A stretch of DNA of 64,000 bases from Robertkochia marina (GTDB lineage: Bacteria > Bacteroidota > Bacteroidia > Flavobacteriales > Flavobacteriaceae), in NCBI RefSeq assembly GCF_004799345.1, contig NZ_SSMC01000001.1, positions 682,001-746,000 on the forward strand, read 5' to 3'. The notes under the pieces are model-generated. The model made no database searches and was not told the origin of the DNA. It saw only the letters and a program-made list of their open reading frames with translations. Numbering within the stretch: the stretch's first letter is position 1; each line of letters begins with the position of its first letter. Of the stretch, positions 41,804-49,057 are shown piece after piece. The position numbers and the translations under genes were made by a program.

Positions 41804-43420
41804 ATGAAAAAAAAGCTGCTCATCCCTGTTCTGGTTGTAGCTGTCCTCCTGACCGCAACAAGTTATCGCAACGACTATTTCGAGATCGCAAAACAAGTAG
41901 AGATCTTCACTACCATGTTCAAGGAACTCAACATGAACTATGTTGATGAAACCAATCCTGCCGAGCTTATGGATCACGCTATTAAAAGTATGCTCGATGA
42001 TCTGGATCCCTATACCCGCTTTATGAACGAGCAGGATGTAGAATCATTCAAGATCAATAACAACGGGGAGTATTCCGGTATCGGTGCCATGGTGCGCAGT
42101 TATAATGATAAACTCCTCATTATTGAACCCTACGAAGGTTACCCGGCAGACAGAGCCGGTTTAAAAGCCGGAGACGAGATTGTTCAGATCGGAGATATCA
42201 AGGTGTCAGATTTTAAAGATGATGCCACAGAACTGCTTAAAGGCGCTAAAAACTCAACTGTTGAAGTGGTTTATAAACGACAGGGGGCTACCAACACTAC
42301 TACCGTAGAAAGAGAGGATATCGAAGTAGATGCTGTACCTTTTTATAAAATGGCCGATGGCAATACCGGTTATATAGTACTATCGCGCTTTAATCGAAAA
42401 GCCGCTGCACAAACCAAACAAGCCCTGGAAGATCTGAAAGAACAAGGTGCAGAGAACATCATTCTTGACCTTAGAGGTAATCCGGGAGGGCTGCTCAGTG
42501 AAGCCATCGATATCTGTAATCTCTTTGTTCCAAAAGACGAACTCATTGTGAGCACCCGTTCTAAGGTGAAAAAATTCAACCAGGAATTCAAGACCCGAAA
42601 AACCCCGGTAGATACTGAAATACCCCTGGCCATACTTATTGATGAACGCAGTGCTTCTGCCAGTGAGATCGTAAGCGGCGCCCTGCAGGATCTCGACAGG
42701 GCAGTGGTATTAGGTGCCCGGAGTTTCGGTAAAGGCCTGGTGCAGCGCCCTATCAAACTCACCTATGGCACCCAGTTAAAGGTCACCATTTCAAGATACT
42801 ACACCCCCAGCGGTCGCTGTATTCAATCTACCGACTACTGGAACCGCGACGAACAAGGCAACGCTGTATCTAAAAATTCATTCAGGGAATATAAAACCAG
42901 AAACGGACGAAGTGTGTTCGACAACGGTGGGGTTACCCCCGATGTGGCTATTAAAGAATTGGAACAAAACGCACTTACTCAGGCTTTAAATAACGATATG
43001 CTGATCTTTGATTTTGCCACCGACTACTATTTTAAACATCCCGATAAAGAGTTGCAATCGTTCAGTTTCTCCACCCAGGACTACATTGCTTTTAAACAGT
43101 ACGTAAACAGCAAAGACCTTCAATACAAAACACCGGCAGAACATGTGCTGGAAACAGAACTTAATGCTGAGGAATTGGTTGTGATGGGCAGCGAGGTTCA
43201 AAAAGAATATCAGGAACTGCTCAGCAGTATTGCCAACAGTAAAAAGAATGCACTTGACACGGCAAGTGACCGAATCATTAAAGACATTACAGATGAACTG
43301 GTAGTACGCTATGGCTACCGCGAAGGACTTTACAATTACTACCTCAAGGAAGATAAGACCATAGGAGAAGCCCTTTCTGTACTTCAGGATACCGAAAGAT
43401 ACCAGGGCATTCTACAATAA
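41804..43420 (+). CDS. CtpA-type S41 C-terminal processing peptidase
   Basis: From the ATG at 41804 the product has 538 residues; an earlier TTG frame start adds 15 residues before the hydrophobic signal (MKKKLLIPVLVVAVLL) and is rejected. The order is an N-terminal helical domain (about 25-75), a PDZ domain (about 78-165: GAMVRSYNDKLLIIEPYEG.PADRAGLKAGDEIV), and an S41 protease core with ILDLRGNPGG, DERSASASEIVSGALQDLDRA (nucleophile serine) and ARSFGKGLVQ (catalytic lysine). A helical C-terminal extension of about 150 residues completes the chain. It cleaves proteins from the C-terminus in the periplasm. It has all catalytic residues, unlike the S41 protein at 4.3-5.3 kb. Confidence 0.94.
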   Translation: MKKKLLIPVLVVAVLLTATSYRNDYFEIAKQVEIFTTMFKELNMNYVDETNPAELMDHAIKSMLDDLDPYTRFMNEQDVESFKINNNGEYSGIGAMVRSYNDKLLIIEPYEGYPADRAGLKAGDEIVQIGDIKVSDFKDDATELLKGAKNSTVEVVYKRQGATNTTTVEREDIEVDAVPFYKMADGNTGYIVLSRFNRKAAAQTKQALEDLKEQGAENIILDLRGNPGGLLSEAIDICNLFVPKDELIVSTRSKVKKFNQEFKTRKTPVDTEIPLAILIDERSASASEIVSGALQDLDRAVVLGARSFGKGLVQRPIKLTYGTQLKVTISRYYTPSGRCIQSTDYWNRDEQGNAVSKNSFREYKTRNGRSVFDNGGVTPDVAIKELEQNALTQALNNDMLIFDFATDYYFKHPDKELQSFSFSTQDYIAFKQYVNSKDLQYKTPAEHVLETELNAEELVVMGSEVQKEYQELLSSIANSKKNALDTASDRIIKDITDELVVRYGYREGLYNYYLKEDKTIGEALSVLQDTERYQGILQ

Positions 43421-43439
43421 CAATCTGCATCCATGCAAA

Positions 43440-43480
43440 AAAAACCCGTAACACAGAACAGCAGAGTTGCGGGTTTTTTA
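43440..43480 (+). terminator. Terminator of the CtpA-type gene
   Basis: AAACCCGTAAC pairs with GTTGCGGGTTT over 11 positions (one G-T pair) around a 13-nt loop, then T6. Confidence 0.75.
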
Positions 43481-43520
43481 TTTGAGCACGATTCTTACGT
43501 CTGATGTATTTTATCTTATG

Positions 43521-43575
43521 AAACCACCCTGTACACGACTGTTGTCGTGTACACCCGTCCTTAAAAAGGAGGGGT
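43521..43575 (+). repeat. Palindromic repeat family A, copy 8
   Basis: GAAACCACCC, then a perfect 10-bp variable hairpin (TGTACACGAC tgtt GTCGTGTACA), then CACCCGTCCTT aaa AAGGAGGGG (one mismatch). Confidence 0.75.
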
Positions 43576-43653
43576 TAATTCGTTTACATGGTTGATTATG
43601 TATCCAAAGACATCAACAAATGATTCCACAAAGGTTAAAATCCTTCTCCCTAA

Positions 43654-43720
43654 GGGGAGGACCGAACGGTTATGCAAGGTTCAGTGAACCTTGCATAGTG
43701 AGGGGCCAGATGGTGTGGGG
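43654..43720 (-). repeat. Palindromic repeat family B, copy 5
   Basis: The core is a 27-bp perfect inverted repeat: TATGCAAGGTTCA, one base, TGAACCTTGCATA (43671-43697). The family caps lie on both sides: GGAGGACCGAACGGT to the left, and GTGAGGGGCCAGATGGTG to the right. It is the best family B copy. Confidence 0.75.
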
Positions 43721-43800
43721 ATGCAAAGCCGGATGGGGGCTTCTTCACCAAAAGTCCACTTCCCCTGCTACGCTCTACAGCCTCCCGCCCGTCAGCTGGC

Positions 43801-43842
43801 CCCACATCCCCATATCCCCATATCCCCATATCCCCAATTTCC
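43801..43842 (+). repeat. Tandem repeat, unit CATATCCCC
   Basis: About four near-identical 9-bp units (CATATCCCC, first unit CACATCCCC) end about 25 bp before the patatin start codon. With the two palindromic repeats it fills most of the 447-bp gap before the patatin gene. Confidence 0.75.
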
Positions 43843-43867
43843 ATTATCTTAACATAAAATCGCCACC

Positions 43868-45556
43868 ATGTCTGAAAAATCCTTTAAGCTTTGCCTTACC
43901 ATGGCAGGGGCCGTATCGGCCGGAGCCTATACCGCCGGGGTGCTCGATGAGCTCTTTCATGTTCTTGATCTGTGGGAGCAAGAAAAACAAAAGAACGCCG
44001 CACTGGGTACCGACCATCCTGATTACGATCACAGCATTCCCATGCATGAGGTGAGCCTGGAAGTAATGAGCGGGGCATCGGCTGGAGGAATCGCAGCAGC
44101 CCTGAGCCTGCAAAAGATATTAGATGCTTCTTATGAAGCCATGGAAGATAATAAGATCTTAAAAGAGTGCTGGGTAACCATGGCAGATGATGACCACTCC
44201 GGTACCCTTGAAAAGCTGTTGAACAGTTCCGATCTGAAATGCCGCCAAACTCCGTCATCACTGCTCAATGGCAAGCCGATCAATGACCTGGCAAACCGCC
44301 ATTTTAAACCCCTTAAAAACGTTAAAAGGCCTTCCTGGGTATCTGAGCAGGCAGAGCTATTGTTAACCACCACCAATCTTGACGGACTGCAAATTGATAT
44401 CGGGTTTAACGGAGCTGATAAAAAAGACCAGGGACATGCTATGACCCAACACAGCAGTGTATTCCGATTTAAACTGGGTGAACAAAACAATACTAAAGAA
44501 AACCCGGCAGAAGCAGATTATTATACCATAGACCTTACCCGGGAAACTGCCATTGATTACCTCAAAAATGCAGCCTTGAGTACTTCGGCCTTTCCTATTG
44601 GTCTGCCCTCCAAAAAGGCCGAACTGCCTCATAAACCCTATTTAAAGTTTGATGCCTATCTGAAAGGAGAGGAGACCCTGAACTGGAAAGTAGAATGGCC
44701 CCGTACATTCGACAGCATAGACGGGGGATTGCTTAACAATGAACCCTATGGATGGGGAGTAAAGATATTAGGAGAAAATTGTAAGACTGAATTAAAGGAA
44801 AACCGGTATGCGGTTATTATGATAGACCCGCTGCCTTCATCCAAGCCGAAAACCAAAGATCCCTCCATCTCCGGTATATTTAAAACAGCCATGGCCATGT
44901 TCAAAGCCCTGAGAAATGAAGTTATGATGAACCAGGAAGGTATTGTACAGGCTATTGCCCTTAAAGACCGCACCCGGTTTCTGATAGCGCCTAAGAAAAG
45001 TACAGACAACCTGAAATTGGATGCTAAAAACAATTACGTCCTTGCATCGGCTCCACTGAGCGGATTTGCAGGATTTATCGAAAAGAAAAGACGTGCACAT
45101 GACTATGAACTGGGAAGAAAGAACTGTAGGGACTTCCTGAGATTTCATCTGTGTTTACCCCTTGAAATGGTAGCTGAACGCCTTGGAATTGATCCTAATG
45201 ACGCTATGATGCTACGATTTGGTATAAACCCCGATAAGGAGCAACCGGTGGCTGAAAATCCGTTTTTTCCCATCATTCCCGATATACGACTTCGTAAAGC
45301 CTGTAAAAATGATACCCTTCCCCAATTTACGAATGCAAATGAATACCTCGATCATCCTGAATTTGATCCTAAGAAATTCAGGGAAGATTATGGGAAATTG
45401 TTGAATAAACGACTGAATAGATTAGCAGGTGGAGTCATTAAAAATATTTTTCTTTACCTGCTGTTTATAGTGTTGGGTAAAAGAAAAGTAAAAAAGGTAA
45501 TTTACGATACCATTAACATCGAACTGGACTCCCAACACACCGCCCCTGATGAATAA
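43868..45556 (+). CDS. Patatin-like phospholipase-family protein
   Basis: The product has 562 residues with no signal peptide. Patatin features are in order: an oxyanion loop MAGAVSAGAYTAGVLDEL (about 12-29), the nucleophile elbow GASAG with Ser71, and the catalytic Asp285 in SIDGGLLNNEP. That makes a Ser-Asp dyad lipid acyl hydrolase likely. The second half (about 300-530) is not part of the core domain. A hydrophobic, basic end (GVIKNIFLYLLFIVLGKRKVKK) could bind membrane. Substrate and role are unknown. No cyclase, ubiquitin-like or other defence-partner genes are adjacent, so I do not read it as an antiphage CapV-type effector. A tandem repeat lies just upstream. Confidence 0.88.
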   Translation: MSEKSFKLCLTMAGAVSAGAYTAGVLDELFHVLDLWEQEKQKNAALGTDHPDYDHSIPMHEVSLEVMSGASAGGIAAALSLQKILDASYEAMEDNKILKECWVTMADDDHSGTLEKLLNSSDLKCRQTPSSLLNGKPINDLANRHFKPLKNVKRPSWVSEQAELLLTTTNLDGLQIDIGFNGADKKDQGHAMTQHSSVFRFKLGEQNNTKENPAEADYYTIDLTRETAIDYLKNAALSTSAFPIGLPSKKAELPHKPYLKFDAYLKGEETLNWKVEWPRTFDSIDGGLLNNEPYGWGVKILGENCKTELKENRYAVIMIDPLPSSKPKTKDPSISGIFKTAMAMFKALRNEVMMNQEGIVQAIALKDRTRFLIAPKKSTDNLKLDAKNNYVLASAPLSGFAGFIEKKRRAHDYELGRKNCRDFLRFHLCLPLEMVAERLGIDPNDAMMLRFGINPDKEQPVAENPFFPIIPDIRLRKACKNDTLPQFTNANEYLDHPEFDPKKFREDYGKLLNKRLNRLAGGVIKNIFLYLLFIVLGKRKVKKVIYDTINIELDSQHTAPDE

Positions 45557-45659
45557 AGGTCGTTATTTGGCTGTACCTGAGAAGGTTCTGCTAAATGTTA
45601 AAGGATTTTAACACTGTGATTACTTGATATTTAGCTGTAAAAATTGTATCATACTTGTT

Positions 45660-46034
45660 ATGATAGCACTTGACAGAAAAAATTATCAGGATTTTTTGAC
45701 ACAAACTGTGAACTATCTGGAGAACCGCGGATTTAAGAATATCAAAACCGCTTTAGAGGGCTATGAGAGCCCAAAATCATTCCTTAAAAAAGGGAGTGAT
45801 GTAAGTGTTACTCCGGATATAGTAGCTGAGAAAATGGGCATTAAGCATTATTTTGAGATCAGTGTAAAATCGGAAAAACCAAACCTTCTTAAATCTAAAT
45901 GGATGTTTCTCGACGCCTTGAGCAAAAGAAACTCCTCCCGCTTCAAAATCATTACCACGAAAGGTCATTACAAGTTTACCAACACGATGTTACACGACCT
46001 GAACCTGGAAAAGAACATGATCAAGATCAATTAA
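45660..46034 (+). CDS. Small protein of unknown function, possible nuclease-like fold
   Basis: From the ATG at 45660 the product has 124 residues. A 12-residue longer frame from 45624 is less likely because the family-like start is MIALDRKNYQDFL. It is basic and mixed alpha/beta. The segment VTPDIVAEKMGIKHYFEISVKSEKP has the general shape of a PD-(D/E)xK nuclease core (Asp in a turn, then a strand with Glu and nearby Lys), but the spacing (E-I-S-V-K) is not the standard D/E-x-K, so this is only a hint. Its last 4 bp overlap the end of the convergent GNAT gene. It stands alone on its strand after the patatin gene. Confidence 0.7.
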   Translation: MIALDRKNYQDFLTQTVNYLENRGFKNIKTALEGYESPKSFLKKGSDVSVTPDIVAEKMGIKHYFEISVKSEKPNLLKSKWMFLDALSKRNSSRFKIITTKGHYKFTNTMLHDLNLEKNMIKIN

Positions 46035-46471
46035 CCGCGGATCATTTTAACATGGGGAATACCATCTTCAAGATAGGTTTCACCCACCGCACGAAATTGA
46101 TGATCATTGTAAAATTTTTCCAGATAGGTCTGTGCAGAGATCTCAATGGATGTTGTACCAAACCGGGTTTCCACCGTTTCGATGGAAGCCCTTAGTATTT
46201 TATGCCCCAGATCTTTTCCCCTTTGTGATGCTCTAACCACAACCCTGCCAATGCTCGGTTGAGCAAAATAATCTCCTGCGCGGAAAATACGTGTGTAGGC
46301 GGCCAGTCTGTCTTCGTTAAACCCCATGACGTGCAAGGCCTTGTGGTCTTTGTTATCAATATCCTGGTAAACACAATCCTGTTCTACTACAAAAACTTCT
46401 GAACGCAGACGTAACAGCTCATACAACTCTTCAATAGATAATTCCTCAAAGGTCTTTACTCGTATTTCCAT
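46031..46471 (-). CDS. ElaA-type GNAT acetyltransferase
   Basis: From the ATG at 46471 the product has 146 residues; a TTG eight codons earlier would overlap the upstream gene. ElaA-family signatures are clear: LLRLRSEVFVVEQDCVYQDIDNKD at the start, and IGRVVVRASQRGKDLGHKILRASIE (acetyl-CoA loop, here RGKDLG). A C-terminal GIPHVKM closes the domain. The substrate is unknown. It is the last gene of the rpiB-CDF-GNAT operon, 10 bp after the CDF stop codon, and overlaps the convergent unknown gene by 4 bp. Confidence 0.9.
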   Translation of the reverse strand: MEIRVKTFEELSIEELYELLRLRSEVFVVEQDCVYQDIDNKDHKALHVMGFNEDRLAAYTRIFRAGDYFAQPSIGRVVVRASQRGKDLGHKILRASIETVETRFGTTSIEISAQTYLEKFYNDHQFRAVGETYLEDGIPHVKMIRG

Positions 46472-46481
46472 GGTACTTTTA

Positions 46482-47390
46482 TTAATCCTGAACAATAAAA
46501 TCTTTTGGATCTTCCTTGTTGTATTCCGGTTGAATATTCACATGGTTGATCCCGTATTCTTCCTTTAAAATCGTTTCTATCTCCAAGAGTACCTCATTAA
46601 ACCTGCTCAGCGTAACATCTTTTTTAAAATCCAGGTGGGCTTCCAGGTGCAACTCGTCGTCATTGAGACACCAAACATGAATATGATGAAGTTTGTTCAC
46701 ATCTTCCAATTGATGTACAGAACGCACCAGCGCCTTAATATCTATATGACGGGGAGTAAACAACATGAGCATTCTTGTAGAATTCTTCAGCAGATCATAA
46801 CCAACATAAATGAGGTAGATACCTATTAAAAAAGTAAGGAGGCTGTCTATCCAGTATATGCCGAAAAACTTCATCAGAATACCGCCTATCAAAACAGCTA
46901 CACTGGCCATCATATCAGTCAGTAAATGCAGGTAAGCCGACCGCATATTGATGTTCTTTCCGGCGTCTTTCTTTAAAATCAAAACGCTGATCCCGTTGGC
47001 AACGATACCCAGCAACGCCAGCCAGATAACCAGGTCAGAGCCTATTGGCTCAGGTTTCAGAAGTCTTTTAACCGCCTCAATGATCAGAATAACAGCGATC
47101 ACAATAAGTGAAACAGCATTCACAAATGCAGCGATGATCTCTGCCCGCTTATAACCGAAGGTCTTATTGGTAGACGCCTTTGTGCGCGCCAGCCGGTTGG
47201 CCACATAGCTTATGACCAAAGAAATAACATCGGTGAAATTATGGAGGGCATCAGAAAGTAATGCCAGACTGCCCGAAGCTATACCACCTATTACCTGGGC
47301 CAGGGTAATACCCACATTCAACAGGATGGAGATCAAAAGATTCCTCCCCTTTAAAGGCTGATGCAAGCTGTGGTCATGCTGATGGGTCAT
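46482..47390 (-). CDS. Cation diffusion facilitator (zinc/metal efflux, CzcD/ZitB-like)
   Basis: The product has 302 residues and is a proton-driven exporter of Zn2+ or similar ions at the inner membrane. The N-terminus has a short His-rich stretch (THQHDHSLHQ). Six helices follow (about 18-205). The two metal sites are ALHNFTD (His50 and Asp54) in helix 2 and HLLTDMMAS in helix 5. A cytoplasmic metallochaperone-like domain (about 210-290) holds HHIHVWCLNDDELHLEAH. The HD/HD pattern favours zinc. The gene starts 1 bp after rpiB ends, so it is translated with it. Nothing in the sequence shows metal regulation. Confidence 0.93.
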   Translation of the reverse strand: MTHQHDHSLHQPLKGRNLLISILLNVGITLAQVIGGIASGSLALLSDALHNFTDVISLVISYVANRLARTKASTNKTFGYKRAEIIAAFVNAVSLIVIAVILIIEAVKRLLKPEPIGSDLVIWLALLGIVANGISVLILKKDAGKNINMRSAYLHLLTDMMASVAVLIGGILMKFFGIYWIDSLLTFLIGIYLIYVGYDLLKNSTRMLMLFTPRHIDIKALVRSVHQLEDVNKLHHIHVWCLNDDELHLEAHLDFKKDVTLSRFNEVLLEIETILKEEYGINHVNIQPEYNKEDPKDFIVQD

Positions 47391-47391
47391 A

Positions 47392-47826
47392 TTAACATCC
47401 TAATGGAATTTTATCTACCCTGCGTTGGTGTCTTCCTCCTTCAAATTCAGTTTCCAAAAATGTCTTTACCATCTCCAGAGCCTGCTCCTTGGCAGTAAAT
47501 CTTGCCGGTAAACAAAGTACGTTGGCATTGTTATGAGAACGGGTTAGTTCTACCAATTCTTTGGTCCAGCATAATCCTGCGCGAACATTAGCATGTTTGT
47601 TAGCTGTCATGGCTACACCATTACCACTGCCACAGATCAAAATTCCGTAATCAACCTTTCCTTCTTCTACCGCAGAAGCTACAGGGTGTACAAAATCAGG
47701 GTAATCAACACTGTCAGAAACATCTGTTCCGCAATTGATCACCTCAATACCCATAGTTTTCAACATTTCAACAATGGCAAACTTATAGGCTGTTCCTGCG
47801 TGATCATTTCCGATGGCAATTTTCAT
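47392..47826 (-). CDS. rpiB: Ribose-5-phosphate isomerase B
   Basis: The product has 144 residues, full length. It interconverts ribose-5-phosphate and ribulose-5-phosphate in the pentose phosphate pathway. The active-site pattern is intact: MKIAIGNDHAG (phosphate/substrate loop with Asp8 and His9), GTDVSDSVDYPDFVHPVA, GILICGSGNGVAMTANK (catalytic Cys in CGSGNG), HNNANVLCLPAR, and the GRHQRRVDKI end. It is the first gene of an operon with the CDF exporter and a GNAT. A perfect -7 box (47852-47859) lies 25 bp before the ATG. It faces the AT-rich candidate origin region. Confidence 0.95.
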   Translation of the reverse strand: MKIAIGNDHAGTAYKFAIVEMLKTMGIEVINCGTDVSDSVDYPDFVHPVASAVEEGKVDYGILICGSGNGVAMTANKHANVRAGLCWTKELVELTRSHNNANVLCLPARFTAKEQALEMVKTFLETEFEGGRHQRRVDKIPLGC

Positions 47827-47851
47827 AAATAAGAGGTTTTAAATAACAAGA

Positions 47852-47859
47852 CAAAGGTA
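47852..47859 (-). promoter_or_regulatory. -7 box of the rpiB operon
   Basis: On the minus strand TACCTTTG is a full consensus match, giving a leader of about 20 nt before rpiB. Confidence 0.5.
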
Positions 47860-47884
47860 GTAAATAAGGCTTTTTTACACTTAT

Positions 47885-48400
47885 AAACAGCCGTGTTAAA
47901 TGCAAATACATAAAAACTTAAAGATGAAACACTTAAGAGATCAACAGAATTGTTGATAAGTAGACCGTTATTTCTTTTAAATAAATTTGGTCGGGTAAAA
48001 TGGGTTCTCAATTTGTAAAAATATCCCATTTATGCAAGCCTTAATTTTACTTTTTAATTGACAATTCTTAAACCCGAATGGCAGTAAAATGAACAGTGTT
48101 AACAACCTTAAGATATTAAAAAATCTTCCGGATATTTTGTTGTGAACAACTGTTGATGTAAAATGGCTAAGAGCTGAAAATAAATCACTTAAATCGATAA
48201 TAAGTTGTTAATAACCGTTTATTAACCTTCTTTTGTTCGATTTACCAAACAATTCTCTAAAAAGTTATACCCGTTATTAACAAGCCATAATACACCATAA
48301 AAAATTTAATTTTTAAAAAAAGAAAAAAGATAATAATATGAATATGGTTAATAAGTGAATAAGCCTGTTCAGGTTGAGATCTCTTTTTTGGATTAGAGCA
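47885..48400. other. Candidate chromosomal replication origin (AT-rich, repeated nonamers)
   Basis: The 636-bp gap between rpiB and the DUF2007 gene has no coding frame of note. It contains a cluster of nonamers of the form TGTTAATAA, related to the DnaA box TGTGGATAA. These are TGTTGATAA at 47951 (one mismatch); TGTTAATAA at 48206 (plus) and 48274 (minus); GGTTAATAA at 48219 (minus) and 48346 (plus); and TGTGAACAA (48141) and TGTTAACAA (48097). A nearly pure A+T run follows at about 48296-48345, a plausible unwinding element. Genes on the two sides point away from it on balance. rnpA is 6 kb to the left and mnmG 8-10 kb to the right, with parS-like sites. No dnaA gene is present. Confidence 0.45.
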
Positions 48401-48462
48401 ATGGAGGGTTGGAAAGAGATCTGATAAGAAAGTGACTGTTGTTCTTTTGAAGGGGAAAGGGG

Positions 48463-48705
48463 TTAAACCACGCGCAGCGGAGAGGAGGGCGCGTTGAGAT
48501 CGTTGATAAGTTCGATCACGTATTCTACGTAGGCCTCCGGTACCAAAAGACGTATACCTCCAAGGGCATTGGAGTAAAATGGAGAAATACCGACCATGGT
48601 TTCATTCTCAAAAACGAATGGAATGTCTTCCTTCTCCAGAAGGAACTTCAGTACCAGGTACTCATGAGGGTAAGTAAAAGTAGCTACCAGCCTAAAATTT
48701 TTCAC
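48463..48705 (-). CDS. DUF2007 (putative signal-transducing) small protein
   Basis: The product has 80 residues. The frame starts with GTG at 48705 (MKNFRLVATFTYPHEYLVLKFLLEKEDI). The whole sequence fits DUF2007, a small ferredoxin-like fold also seen as an appended domain in other proteins: the first strand and helix, FVFENETMVGISPFYSNALGGIRLLVPE in the middle, and a closing helix ending in ELINDLNA. Members probably bind a partner protein or ligand, but no function is established. A 7/8 match to the -7 box (TACTTTTA) lies about 25 bp upstream. The position beside the candidate origin may be incidental. Confidence 0.8.
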   Translation of the reverse strand: MKNFRLVATFTYPHEYLVLKFLLEKEDIPFVFENETMVGISPFYSNALGGIRLLVPEAYVEYVIELINDLNAPSSPLRVV

Positions 48706-48764
48706 GCTTAATGTCTTGTGATTCAGAGTAAAAGTAAGAAAAAAAGAAGTAGGTATAATGTGAA

Positions 48765-48923
48765 TTATACGTTAAGGTGATGGGTGGTGGCCACCTTTTC
48801 GATCTCTGCTGCCTTGGCCTTTTCCTTTTTATCCAGGGTGTAGTTTATATAACCGGCAAATGCACCTATTCCCAATAGAAAAAGGATGACAAAGAGGAGT
48901 AATATCTTATAAAATCTTTTCAA
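48765..48923 (-). CDS. Small membrane-anchored protein, 52 residues
   Basis: A minus-strand frame from the TTG at 48923 to the TAA at 48765 encodes 52 residues. A basic start (MKRFYKI) leads into one hydrophobic helix (about 7-25, LLLFVILFLLGIGAFAGY). A charged tail rich in K, E and A follows (LDKKEKAKAAEIEKV). It is a typical one-helix anchored peptide with the tail in the periplasm or cytoplasm depending on orientation. No ATG is available, so the TTG start is by elimination. Codon use and the amphipathic layout look genuine, but I know no family. Confidence 0.5.
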   Translation of the reverse strand: MKRFYKILLLFVILFLLGIGAFAGYINYTLDKKEKAKAAEIEKVATTHHLNV

Positions 48924-49057
48924 AAATGTAAGTGTGCTTTAATATAAAGACGGATATATAGTGAGAACGTTACAAAAAATTTAATATTATTTTAACTCAG
49001 CCTGATTTTCAGGAAACCATCGTATTAATTCGTACTTTCGGACTATAAAATTAACAT

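Noticed and set aside
43801-43842. Possible CRISPR-like array
   Set aside because: Nine-base units directly abutting, without spacers.
43620-44054. 144-codon open frame overlapping the patatin gene
   Set aside because: Its first half is repeat sequence and its second half shadows the patatin oxyanion and serine motifs.
43868-45556. Patatin as an antiphage (CBASS-type) effector
   Set aside because: No cyclase, E1/E2 or HORMA-like genes nearby; the protein has a long extra C-terminal part and ordinary surroundings.
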